This document shows, one piece after another, positions 1-12,000 of a DNA stretch of 64,000 nt. The position numbers and the translations under genes are program-made. Where the stretch lies: positions 28,593 to 92,592 of the forward strand of contig NW_006768874.1 of assembly GCF_000204055.1 (NCBI RefSeq). The letters are read 5' to 3'. The notes below the pieces were generated by a model. It saw nothing but the letters and a program-made list of their open reading frames with translations, was not told the origin of the DNA and made no database searches. Within the stretch, counting starts at the first letter, position 1, and each line of letters starts with the position of its first letter. This stretch comes from Melampsora larici-populina 98AG31 (lineage: Eukaryota > Basidiomycota > Pucciniomycetes > Pucciniales > Melampsoraceae).

Positions 1-1422
1 CACGCGCAATGGCCTCCTTACGACAAGGGCAACCACTCTTGGACCTTCCAGCTTGATTCGAACCATCACGGTGAATCTTGAGGTTTGATCGAGTGGTTCC
101 ATGTCCTCGGCATACTTTCCCACACCAACGGCATTTGAAGTCCAAAGGGAAATCGGGATCCTAAAGTCAAAGCAATATCGATCAGCAGAAAGTTGAAAAA
201 GAGAAGATGAGGAAGGAAAAACAAAAAAACGAAAAAAGAGACTCGTTCAAATCTTACATCACCATCACCAGGCGTGGGTTCTTCATAGTACAAAGAGATG
301 TCATTGAACCCTTTCTCATTTGGGTCATTGTTGTCTTGCGTTTTTTTGCGTCGTTTACGGATCTGAGCATTGTCGTCGTCAGAGTCTTGACGCTTATCAA
401 TGGAAGGGCCTGGGCGGCCTGAAGAAGACAAAGGAATGTTCTAGAAAGGTTTTATACATAGAAAGAGAAAAGATGAGTAATAAGATCAAAACTTGGTGTT
501 TTGATGTGGCCAATAAAACAAAGAGTGGGCCTCACCTGAGTTTTTTGGGTTTTTCCGGATGCATTGGTAACAGACGAAGCGGTCGAAGCAGGGACCTGAT
601 TGGTATGAAATAAAAAATTAAAATGATATGAGAGAAAGAACACAAAGACTTGAATGATTTGATAATGATAAAACAGATCATCAGTATTAACTCACCCTGT
701 TGTTAGATCGTTTTGGTTGGGGTTTTTTAACTGTCCGATTCTGACTGGAGACCGTCTTCTCCTTGGACTTTTGACCCTGGTTTGGGACAATGTGCCCCCC
801 AACCATCTTGCAATTGGATCTAGAAGTGGATCGGGCTTGTTTGGTGCCAATTGAAGAAGGTGGTGGTTGTGAAGACGGATTGAAGAGACCACAGCGGCTG
901 TCCTGGCAAGGTTGGATCATGCCAGGTTCCAGTCGGACCGGTGTTGTGATCAGAGAACTTCGACGTGGTTGACTGTGACACTGGGAATGGGATTCATCGG
1001 TCTCGTACCCTGAACCTGGACACATGTTGACGCGGTTGAGTCGAGCAGAAGGAGAAACCGATTGGAATAGCTAAAGTCGAATCAAAGTGATATTAGATGA
1101 TGATAAAGGTAAGTATGTGGAATATAAAGAAAACGAAAAAGGAATGGATGTGAGGAGGAAGAGAACAAAAATAAGGACAAAAATGACATACATAAGGGTA
1201 CAATAGAACACTCACGTTAGTTCGGGAGGTGACAAAATCCAACTCGATCGGCCATCCATTGGGGTAGGTCGATCGTCTGGTTTGTTGTGGCTGTTTTTTG
1301 GGGTTCATTATTAGGGTTGTTTGTTCGTCTCGTGAGTTGGTGTTGTATGTTGCTCTGGTGAGTTGATGATGCAACCAGTGGGTCACAGCCTCATGGGAAT
1401 TGATATCATCATCATCGTCCAT
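1..1422 (-). CDS. BED-type zinc-finger protein, hAT transposase-like, N-terminal part (3' end outside window)
   Basis: I join five exons, complement(1..160, 258..440, 536..595, 696..1070, 1216..1422), with GT-AG introns of 97, 95, 100 and 145 bp; every junction keeps phase 0. The start is the ATG at 1422, followed by an Asp run. The first ~230 residues are low-complexity, rich in Ser, Pro, Gln and basic residues. Near the left edge comes a zinc-finger segment with C-x2-C (FKCRWCGK), then an Asn-Leu-Lys-Ile-His stretch and a CPC. In such proteins a BED finger binds the transposon ends and is followed by an RNase-H-like DDE domain; here that part would lie beyond base 1. The hAT assignment is an inference from the finger type. 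It could also be a domesticated BED protein. No stop or frameshift is seen in the visible part. Confidence 0.6.
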
Positions 1423-1494
1423 GATGATGAGATGACTTGTTGGTTGGATCAGCCAGAGAATATTTCCGATAACGGAAAATGACTTAGAAATCAT

Positions 1495-1690
1495 GTGTAA
1501 CGTACCAATGTTACCTGTCACGGAAATGTGAACGTACAGGTACCGAAAAAAAAAATTGTGACAGAACTTGTTAACGTACCCGTAAGTACGTTAAAAAATC
1601 CGGCCCCAACCGATAGCGCAACCCCGTTACGGGACGACGCGTTACACGTTGAAAAAAACGTAACCAGCCCATCGTTGCTCTGGGGCTAAG
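1495..1690. repeat. Clustered AACGTA/TTACGT motifs, candidate transposon subterminal region
   Basis: Upstream of the BED-finger gene, short motifs of the type GTAACGTACC, GAACGTACAGG, TTAACGTACCC, AGTACGTTA, CGTTACGGG and AACGTAACC recur on both strands within about 170 bp. Repeated short sites near an end are typical transposase-binding subterminal repeats. The exact terminus and target duplication were not found. Confidence 0.3.
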
Positions 1691-1708
1691 CTCCGGCTTC
1701 TAGTCTGG

Positions 1709-2173
1709 TCAAAAGGTACACTGTACAGTCGACTTACATGTCAGTTCGAACAGGTGCCACAGGTGCCCATTTACCAACATTGTAGGAGTTGTGTGATTTG
1801 TTGGTCTTGAACTACCTCCTCTACTTCCAACTCCTCTTCCAATTCCTCTTCCCCTTCCTCTACTGACGTTTCCATTTCCACTTTGTCCTTGTTCATGATT
1901 TTCTAGATTAGAATGATGATTTCCGCTCTCATAGAAATGTTGACCATGTGAATTATTTGCTTGGCGTGCATGATTCCCACCTACACAGTGCCCGTGGAGA
2001 AGGCCCCCGACGTTGGGGGCCCAACGATCTTGCGCAAAAGTGTCAAAAAAACTGTGATTTTTCTGTCCAGGCCAAATTGGTACACTGAGCCTGCCCAGTT
2101 TGCCCCATTCCCAGCCGCCAGACTCAGGCGTTGACCTCAGGAGCACTGAGCCATCGTCCAACTTCATCAACAC
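1709..2173 (-). other. Unrecognised open frame with RGG-like repeats (possible gene fragment)
   Basis: A 154-codon open frame on the minus strand contains a Gly/Asn/His-rich stretch followed by an Arg-Gly repeat block (SRGRGRGIGRGVGSRGG). RGG blocks occur in RNA-binding proteins and in some transposon-encoded proteins. There is no clear start context, no domain and no partner exon, so this may be a decayed piece of a transposable element. Treat it as an open frame only. Confidence 0.2.
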
Positions 2174-2174
2174 T

Positions 2175-2211
2175 GATGAGCTGGGAAGAGCTGGGATGAG
2201 CTGGGATGAGC
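2175..2211. repeat. Short tandem repeat, GATGAGCTGG-type
   Basis: Units of GATGAGCTGG / GAAGAGCTGG / GATGAGCTGG repeat about 3.5 times at a 10-12 bp period. No function is apparent. Confidence 0.5.
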
Positions 2212-2399
2212 GGTCCTGCCCTGATTGTATGAACCCATGGGGGATCCGTCAAAACATATGCTCAAGCGGGCAAAGATGCCTGTTCTGGCAATTCCCGTTT
2301 GTTCTATTTAATATCTTTGATCAGGTACCATTGACTAATCTCTTGACCTCGCTCATCTGGTCAAATCATCATACATATTAACGGAGAACTATCAATTTG

Positions 2400-3900
2400 A
2401 ACAAAACCTGATAAAACTACTTAGCCCTCTATCTTACATAAGTCCAAAACCTCAGCCTAACATCCTCATACAACCCTCCTATTCAACCACATTTGAAATC
2501 AATCCACCATTTTTCCTCGACTCAAGTTACCCCAAATTTTCCGTCCCTTAACCTCATATCCAACAAATCACTCTCAACATTTGCCCCTATAAACTGCACC
2601 CTCACCCTGAAAATTTCCCGAAACTACAACCTTACCGCACACTTCACCTATCATCCATTGCTGTACCCATCAAACAGAGACTGACCACTGACGCATCTCG
2701 TATCGTTATACCAATGAAATCTAGATTGTTGCCTTATATTCCACGAACCTTCTTACCTTAGCATCTGCAAACCTCAACGCGCGATCCATCAACACGACTA
2801 CTGAATCGTACTCACGCTACCACGACAACTCATACCCGCTTTTGAATCCATTTATATATCTCCCGACATCCACTCGGCTCTCGTTTCCGGCTGGGCATAT
2901 GAGGCTCGCGTCACCATTCGGCAGCATGATTTGCTGCGGTATTCACACTTTCCGGACGTATATGCCATGCTCACAACACCCAACATGCTCCACACATTGA
3001 GTGGAGCTTTCCGGTGAGCCATTGATCCTATACTCCCGCAACTGATTCTTCCGCTTCTGACTATCGAACTATTTGCGAGCCATTGCTGGTCCCGCTATAT
3101 AGTCCCAGCATTTCACACATCCCCCACCAATTCATCATTATATCAAAATTGTCTTGAGAAAGGCTTTCCTTTGAACAGTAAATCCGAATATTCGTCCAGT
3201 CTAGCAATTTATCCGCTGTGTCACAAAATGGTTGAACACAGACCACCTATTACCGCCCACGTTCTGTATTCGCACTGTGTTTCATTTTTAAACTATTTAC
3301 GCAGCCACAATCAGAACCGGTCTTACATTATCGATTTCATCAAGACCGACCCACCAATCCTGCATTTATATGTGAACACCACTTTATTCTTGCCAACAAC
3401 TCCATCAGCTTGCTTCGGTCAACTTGGGGCTCCCCACGACTTTGGGCGTCAATTTGTGCCATATCACAGCTTGACCACTACGAAGTTCGTTACCAACACA
3501 TGAAACTGCCGCTTTTCAACCCACTAATTATTTGGGTCGATTCCCCATTTTTTTCCCGCAGCTACGATTTCGACTTTGACTCGCGGGATACCTGCCTCAT
3601 TGGTTCTTCCATCAACGCTAATGACAAAGGCCACAGTGGCGAATCAATTGCATCTTTAATATCCAGTCCGTTGATTCATCTGTCAAAATATATATCATAT
3701 TTTTTCACCCAACTCATGACTAGCAACTTTGTCCCCTGCTTAAGCAGGCAACGATTGTCCGGTCAAGTTTATGGATCGGTATTCTGGTTTGATTCCCACA
3801 TTGAACCCCGAAATGAACGTTACGAATTTGTTGTCTTTTATACAATTTTGTGTTGGATCACCACATGTGGCACCACATCAAACTTTTGGCCACGCAATTG
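2400..3900. other. No supported gene; AT-rich, possibly decayed transposon sequence
   Basis: Only short unrelated open frames are present. The fragment just downstream keeps a Helitron-like motif, so part of this stretch may be a decayed element, but I could not align other Helitron Rep segments here. Confidence 0.3.
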
Positions 3901-3904
3901 GTTT

Positions 3905-3983
3905 CTTTAATGTTTGTGTCACTTTCGAGGTTCAAAAGCGTGGTATTGCTCATGTGCATTATGTGATCTCACCCAACGCATAG
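3905..3983 (+). pseudogene. Helitron Rep (HUH) relic fragment
   Basis: The frame at 3905-3983 reads FEVQKRGIAHVHYVI. This resembles the HUH nuclease motif block of Helitron Rep proteins; the intact Helitron in this window has EFQKRGLPHAHLIL at the same place. Both metal-binding histidines of the H-U-H motif are kept (HVH). No other conserved block was recognised nearby, and the frame stops straight after. A remnant of a second, divergent Helitron is the likeliest reading; chance similarity of a short segment cannot be excluded. Confidence 0.4.
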
Positions 3984-4446
3984 TTCGGCCATAAATTTCG
4001 TTCTGGTAAATGGCATCCTTTTTTACTCAGTGATTCTTTATTTCCAACCAAAATTTAGACCGTGCAGACGCAATCAAGTGCATAGATGTCATACAAACAG
4101 TCACTGATTTATTTTGTTACTCATCGCCTATATTTGCATCCAAATTACATTGTGCGATTGCTGAGATCTATACTAGACAAAGTCGAGGTCCACTTTCTGC
4201 TGAAGTCATAAAGCCTTGTAGAAACGTTTTTTACCTACCGTCTTCGTGTACTTATCTCAATCAGTTTGCCAATCACATGTATAAATTCAGATTACAAATC
4301 TACGGGACCAGTCGTAAACACTAGAGACAGTACACAAGGCTAACGTCTGGAGGCTCCTGTTGCTAACTACAAAAATTGACAATTCACGGACGAGACAGAT
4401 GAGCATGCTACATTGCCAGTACGTGGGCATAATTCAACCTTAATTT

Positions 4447-4493
4447 GTTAGGGGTTACGCGCTACGGGTTAGAGTGTTAGGTTTAGGGCAGGA
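4447..4493 (+). repeat. Degenerate telomere-like TTAGGG tract
   Basis: TTAGGGGTTA, GGGTTAGAG, TTAGG and TTTAGGG words cluster within about 45 bp. This resembles a short interstitial telomere-type tract, as found at repaired breaks. It is too short and degenerate to call with confidence. Confidence 0.3.
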
Positions 4494-6501
4494 CATATAA
4501 ATCCTACGCGCTTTTTTGTGCTCTTCCTTTGCTCCCGCATTATACATATTTCCACTCTACATATGTGTGCGTTTACAAAGCCGTCCCGCGGTGCCCCGTA
4601 CGCTCTTCCCAGTACTATACCCACACTGTCTCTCTCTTTACAATTATCAACGGCTTTGCGTGCCATCGTAGTATCTACCTCACCTCTCAACTCGGACCAT
4701 CTGCAAATACTCTGAACAGCATCATGCTCAAACGAACTGACTACAGGTAAGTATTCACCTCATTCGCAAGTAGCCCCATTCCTTAAAAACATACAATTAA
4801 AACAGTATGCCAACCAACTGATATCTTTCGCATTTTGTTCAAAGCCATATGACTTCCACATGGTATTGGAATCAAATCATCTCAATCTATATCTATATAC
4901 TGTCAAACGACCTCGGCTATCTGCAAATTTCACCAAAATACATAATTACCAACTCCTAATAGTATATCCTGACCCCCACGTAACCGACTGCAGATTTCGA
5001 GGAATCGTTTGAAAATTACAACTAAGTGATTGAGAATCATGATCCACAATTTAGAGATTAAATGTTCAAACAATTGTATCATTTGTTTAGCGTGCAAACG
5101 AAGTGCCACACCAGACCACAAAGATATACGTAAGTATCTCATTTGACCTTACGGAGTAAAGTAACTTTTAACCGGTTAACTGAGGTTTCAGCTTTGGAGA
5201 TTTGCTATTGCACATTGTACTTTTTTGTCAAATAGGGAAACATCCTACCTTCCAATAGTAACACGAGCCAGGTCCCACAACTACCGAACACACACAGGTT
5301 ATCAGTTGCAGATTCCAATATATCAAGTCGGTTTGGTTACACAGCATCCTGTCGGCAAAAACATATCGGGTGGGTCAAATTTCGCCCCGATTTTATCTGT
5401 TCATGACCAGAACTTTGCGTTTATCTCATCATATCGCTTATCCTGGGACTTGAAACATCACAGTGGCAGATTGAAACACAGAATCCATACACTCAATTCC
5501 CGCATCACAACTTGATCCTCACGTATAAATACCGTCAATTGGCGGGAATCATAACTTTTCTTCCCCATTGCGTTGAATTGATTGATTCCTCTATCCCTCT
5601 AATTATTCTTGGAGGCCGTTTTAGCTGGTGAGCTAATTAGACAAATTTGTTTGAGACTCCTTTTGTTGATTTGTTGATTTGTTGATTATTCTCGTAGATT
5701 TGCAAACTAGATTCTTGATAAATTGAGTGTCTGAGTTGTTACTCAAATCAGTTCATCGCGACGATCGCATTGCTGCTTGTATCTTTCTCCCTTTTTGGGT
5801 TTAGATACCTACCACTCATTGCTTGACCATCCTACCCATAGCGTTTGATCAGACTCCCGATATTTCGTCCACTATACATTTACGTAAGTATACCTTTTTT
5901 ATCTGCTTGGTCTGCTGGTTGCTAATAGGATGGGCTCAGAACCTGCTTGGAGATAACTGGATTTGGTTTCTTAATGTGGGACGTTACAAAACCGTAGTCT
6001 CCGATGGGTTCTGTTGCTCATTCTATGGGCACAGCGGAAGCAGCTCAGTAATCATCCGCCATGTTTCTTTGAAGTGTTCTGATCGATTGATTATTTGTTC
6101 CATGCTACTTACATTGACCGACATTGTAGTTACCATTCTTTCACTTGGACTCTTGTCTTGGCTTCCGATAAATTGTTCCTTTCGGTGAGTGTGAGCCTTA
6201 ACTTGATCATCCACATTATGATCAAGCTGACATTTAACTATCTAACTGTTTGAATTACTTTCTATAACATTGTTATCATAGTTGTTGCCTTTCTTACCGT
6301 ATCTTCGACTGCATTGCTTTAAGTACTTGCACTAAGCCAAAGGCAAACCCACAAACAGGTGAGTTCTTAACTTTTTTCAATAGCATACCGTAAACTTCAG
6401 CTATTCATTACTTTCCGACCGATTGCTAACTCGAGCTTGGCACAGATTCCGAACTCTTGAACTTGATTAGCCCATTTAAAATCCAATTGATCAGTCGAGT
6501 C
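4494..6501. other. No supported gene; repeated splice-donor-like sites upstream of the Helitron genes
   Basis: No convincing coding frame is seen. Several strong donor-like words occur on the plus strand (CAGGTAAGTATT ~4746, TACGTAAGTATC ~5128, TACGTAAGTATA ~5882, CGGTGAGTG ~6184, CAGGTGAGTT ~6358), so a multi-intron 5' leader or unrecognised small exons are possible. A (TTGTTGATT)3 microsatellite lies near 5660-5690. Confidence 0.3.
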
Positions 6502-7797
6502 ATGGCCGATCCTACTGAATCCACAACTCATGGCCTCTATCTATCTGGCAATTTCCACATTGAAAAACAGGTAAACGTCTCAATCGATGAATGTTTTATA
6601 ACATTTGAGTGACTTTCAATCAATTTTGTTTATAGACCAGCCAAAACAACGGTTGGAGGAAAGAGTGGAGAACTTTTAGTGCATCAATTTGGTGTAGTGG
6701 CGCAGGCCGATCGAAGCGATTGTCGTACGATATTGACGCCAAAGGTTTTGGACCTGCCGAACGCAAACTCGAGCCAGGCAACATTTATTTCTTGAGAGGC
6801 GCATTTTTTCCTACTAATGATCTTGACATCAAGGATGTTTTCTATTTTGAGGGCTCTGACCGCGGTTTGATTTTGACCGCTACCGAATTCAGCGGAGATT
6901 TGGCTGACACGGTTGGCGCCACAGGAGTTGGTATTGTGTGTAGCATTGAAAGTGTCATCGAACCCATGCTCAACAATTTGAAAAAGAACCCTGCCGACGA
7001 AAACAAGGCTACCACGATTGTCACAGTCTTGCACTCAGACTTCCACCCAATTGTAAGCGTAACGCCTGCATATACCGGTCCCATAACTAACGTTTGTTCC
7101 TAACAGGTCAAAGACCCCAAGCAATTTACAGTCCAATACCGTATTCCGCCTACCCCTAATCTCCTCGGCACACCTAAAATTCTCAGAGTCGGCCGTGAGT
7201 ATCAGTTTCATGGGTTTATCAAAGACTTTCATTTAGAAACCTTGAGATTTGTAATCGTTGTGAGTCTTGCATTTTCATCGTAAAAGAGATGTTTGTCTAA
7301 CCAGTTAATCCACAGGCGAATAAAGTCTGCCCAACTACCGGCAACAAAGAATATGATGTCAATATGAAAGACGGAAAAGTCAAAGTCAAAGAAGAAACCA
7401 ACAAACCCGTTGGTTTGGCAAACAAACCTATGAAGTATGTTCTCGTTGTTAAGCTTCCAACTTTCCCAGTTGCTAATTTTAACATATTCAATATAGATTT
7501 GAGCCCAGAAGCTTAACTTCACCATTCAAATCACCCATTATTCCTACGGATACTGAATCTGCCTCCAGCATGCCATTTGCCCCATCTGATTTCGGACCTT
7601 CTTCCTTTTCCCGCGCTTCTTCTTCAAAGTCTACTCTCCCATCTGGATCAAGCGCTTCTCCAGAGAAGGCTGCATTGGAGCCATCCCCAAAGCCGGTCAA
7701 GAAAAGAGCCCTTGCTCAACCTAAACGTTCCACGAAGAAAAGTAAGACTCTCGACTTGACTTTGAATGAGGAAGACGAGGATGAAGCAATTGTATAA
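6502..7797 (+). CDS. Helitron-adjacent protein of unknown fold (possible OB-fold/ssDNA-binding type)
   Basis: Six exons join cleanly: 6502..6570, 6636..7052, 7107..7194, 7237..7259, 7316..7434 and 7497..7797, with introns of 42-65 bp and matching phases, giving 338 residues. The start is the first ATG of the frame. Residues ~20-210 are a compact region with alternating hydrophobic strands; residues ~240-338 are a Ser/Pro/Lys-rich tail with a KKRALAQPKRSTKKSK nuclear-signal-like block and an acidic end (EEDEDEAIV). I do not recognise the family. The β-rich core and the place directly upstream of a Helitron helicase in the same orientation suggest an OB-fold single-strand-binding accessory, as known from plant and animal Helitrons that carry RPA-like genes. 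That role is inference. No breaks are seen. Confidence 0.55.
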
Positions 7798-9008
7798 GAA
7801 AAGCAACCGTTTGGATTCTGCACAGTTCAAACAGTAAAAGGATCATATTGTTGTTGGCTTTATTTGTATAGATTTGGCCAACGTTTGATTACAATAAACA
7901 AAAATCCGAAAAATTCCTTTATCTGACGGTTGCAGTGACTTAAAACCACAATACAGCACCAAACTCTTTTGTTTTCTTTGCTTTACTTTCGGTTTTATAT
8001 GATCACACATGTTGCACCCACTGGTACTTCCAACTATTTCATCATGTTCAGTCAAAACTCAAAAAATCTTCTTTCGGCCGGTGCAGTAGTCCAGAGCTAC
8101 GTTGAAGGACTAATTTTTTTCTATGTTTTGCACAATATGTGATGTGTTCATCTCTGCTATTTAATTGTGTGTTTCTAAATTGGTAATTTACAGTGACTTC
8201 CAAACATGTTGATGCGTCATGGCTTTGTTGAGTTAGTAATTACAACCAATGGCAATTTCCAATGCACATAATTATACTGATTACTCCAAAATTGACATCC
8301 ATGTGTTAGATCAGGCGATCTGTTAGTGTCAAGCTCTACAATTGCGAAGATATGCATAAATCCATCATGCAAATAATTATGACTGTGTGTTGGGTTATCA
8401 AAGCACAAATCAGAATATAGTAGGCACCTTCAGCAATGAATTTCTTTGCACGGCAAACAAATTTATGTTAGTTTGAAGTTTGAGGCATCAAATTACGGAA
8501 ACCCACACGAGCATATTCCAAACCATCGTACAGCAGTAAGTTTGATTTACGGCTGGGATTCAATTTGTATCACGGTAGAAGTTAGGTCATGCCTGGATTT
8601 GACATTTTCGAATCTTTGACGCTGTGGGTTTTATATATGAAAGTTCTTCCATTAGACTACCAATTCGACTTGGAACCGATCTCCATGACATTCCGGATTG
8701 AAATGTTTGAGATAACCAAAAACAGACCCAATCAGAATCATGTCCTAATGTTATTACTAACAGTCTGTTAAATATCTCTTAGACCCATTGGACGAGCCGG
8801 AAACCTAACAATCAACACAATTTTCCAATTATGCGAGAATTGCTCTTTAAGGCAATGTATCAGGATTTGCAAATGATTCGAAAGCTCACTGAATGCGAAT
8901 TCTAGGCAGATCGATGGGTCTTTGGTTCATAGGCTCAAGCAGGCATTCAAACTGCAGCAAACTTTTACCCCACTCTCGACTGGTGGTATTTCGATTTTAT
9001 TCGGCGCC
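7798..9008. other. Spacer between the two Helitron genes; no gene seen
   Basis: AT-rich sequence with only short open frames. The frame of the helicase gene is open upstream to ~8922 but has no ATG before 9009. Confidence 0.4.
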
Positions 9009-12000
9009 ATGCCCCCAATTCGTGTCTACCGAGCTAGGAAAGGCCCTGCCATCCGGACTGAAGCATTGGGACACGAAGTCAACTTGAAGACACGTTTTGC
9101 AGACGAGATACCTCATAACATTGGAACCCAGGAAGATGAATGTTCTGGTTGTGGCACATTTCGGTGGAAAATCAAGCGAAGAGTCAAGGATTCAACGTCA
9201 CCGCGCGCAACGTATGGGAACTGCTGTCAACACGGAGCTGTCGAACTTCCGTTGCGTTACTTTGCTGAAGACGTTGGCCAGCAGGTACCTCCCTTTTATC
9301 ATGCTCTACTTACTGAACAAGACGAAGGTACTGTACTTTACCGATCAATGGAGTCAAAAGTTCAAGACTGATAGTTTGTTTAGTCTCCGTAAGGTTCAGA
9401 TCACAAATAAGAAAGTACAACAACGCGATGTCATTCACGTCGTTAGGAGCCAATATCGACAGGTCGGTTCAAGGCCAACGGGGTGTATATATCTTCAAGA
9501 TTTCAGGCCAACTTTCGCATAACATAGGTTCGCTGATGCCTATGCCCGACAACCAACCGGGCTTTGCACAAATATTTGTTTACGGTGGTGGGGATGAAGC
9601 AGAAGCAAATCTACGAAATTCATATTTTAACAATAGTTTGAATCCGCAAATCATCGAATTATTTCAACAATTCATGGACGCCTACAATCCGTATACTCAG
9701 GTTTTTCGTTCTGCCGCTGCACTATGTAATCAAGGGAATGTGCATTCTCTAAGGATCAACACAATTACAACTGCTGGGACTGATCACCGACGCTACAACC
9801 GTCCAACCGCTAACGAAGTCGCTGCAATAGTTGAAGGCGATGGACAGGTTGGCGCGCATAAGCGTGACATCATACTTCAACGCCAATCTGGCGACTTGCA
9901 GCGTATATCTGAATTGCATACAGCATACTTCGCATTGCGATATCCATTGTTATTCCCTTATGGGTCGCAGACATGGCACAAAAATTTTTCAAGCCCAAAC
10001 GCCGAGAGTAAGTTTACATTTCTCAAGTCAATCTGTAGGATATTGAAAATTCATACCAATTCATATGTTTGAAACTTGCAGGGCCACAAGGCGAAGTCAC
10101 AAACCTCGAATGGTTTGCCTACCTTCTGTTCAAACGCAACGCTTTTTCGGTTATTTTAGCTGCTGGGCGTCTTTTCCAGGAGTTCGCAGTTGACATGTAC
10201 GTGTGTGTCGAGCATGCACGTTTGCAATACTTGCGGTTTCATCAAACCGAGCTTCGTGCCGAACTTTACAATGGCGCCGTCGAAGCCCTGGGTAACAAGC
10301 TAGACGACGAAGTTGTAGGTCATAGGATTGTTCTGCCGTCAACTTTCATCGGTAGCCCTCGCCACATGCAACAATTGTATCAAGATGCTATGACGTTGGT
10401 CGCCGAATTTGGAAACCCGAGTTTATTTATCACTATGACTGCTAATCCTCAGTGGGATGAAGTTTTGGAATCTCTCAAGCTAGGACAAATCCCGGAAGAC
10501 CGACCGGATTTAGTTGGCAGGGTCTTTCATGCTAAGTTTCACTGTCTGCTAGATGACATAACAAAGCGTGACAGATTGGGGAAATGCTCTGCCTACGTAT
10601 ACACAATAGAGTTTCAAAAAAGAGGTCTGCCACACGCGCATTTAATTTTATTCCTCGACGCGGATTCCAAACCGGCCACAGCAGAGCAAATTGACTGCTT
10701 AATCTCTGCTCAATTACCCGACCAACGAACTGAACCACAGCTTTTTGAGTTAGTAACGAAATTTATGTTGCATGGACCTTGCGAACAGTACAAATGTTGG
10801 ACTGGAACAGAGTGTAGATTAGGATATCCTCGCCCGCTATGCGACGCTACAGAGATGTCCGACAACTCGTATCCTACTTACAAACGACCTGACAATGGCC
10901 GGTATTTCGAAAAGGACCACACGCGCTACACTAATGGACATGTAGTCCCATACAATCGATTTCTAACTTTTAAATATGGCTGCCATATCAATGTAGAAGT
11001 TGCAGCAAGCATTCGTGCGGTAAAGTATCTTTTCAAATATATACTCAAAGGTCACGACCGTACCATGGCAACAGTCGACGATCCCGAACAAGAAGATGAA
11101 ATATTGACATATGTGAATGCACGGTTCCTATCAGCAATTGAAGGTGTGTTTTTCGTTGTGTATGCTCTATAAATCCCCCAGTTTGATACCAATATTTCGT
11201 GATTTATTTGGCAAAGCTGTCTGGCGGCTTCTTAAATTCGAACTATCTGGCAGACACCCCGCTGTCCAAAGACTTAGTCTGCACTTGAACGGGAGCCAAA
11301 CGATATATTTTGTTGACGACGCCGGATTACGTCGAGCTATCGAAACCGGGCGCGCAGAACGCACAACCCTGACTGAATTTTTTAGACTCTGTGCGGCAGA
11401 CACACCATTACCTGGCTCCAACTTATCCATTCGTAGTTTGAAATACAAAGATGTCACTAAGTTTTTTACATGGGACCAAAAATCGAAGAGATTAAAACCA
11501 CGACGGAATAGTGTAGTTTCCATTGGCAGGATATACTTTGCCAATGTTAAACGCGGCGACGTGTATTATTTGAGATTGTTGTTATCCCATGTACCAGGAC
11601 CCACTTCGTTTGAAGATCTTCGGACAATTGATGGGATTTGTTTCAATACCTTCCGTGAAGCGGCAGACCGTCTAGGACTGCTGTTAGGCGATCAACACTA
11701 TCATAATTCGTTAACCGAAGCTGCTGTCTGGAAAACCGGACACCAACTCCGCAGCATGCTGGCGATCATTTTAGTACATAGCCCACCAGCCGCGCCCGTT
11801 AACTTATGGGACGATCACGTTACTGATTTGACAGATGACTGCGAGAGAGAGATACGGCGACTGAATCCCTTGGCCCGTCCAACTGAAAGGCATATTCAAA
11901 ATTATGGTTTGTTCCTGTTAGAAAAAGTCATCATCGGTATGGAAGCTTTGATCACTAGAAAATGTCGGGTTGCGTCCTGTCGACGAAGATCTCTTGTTAG

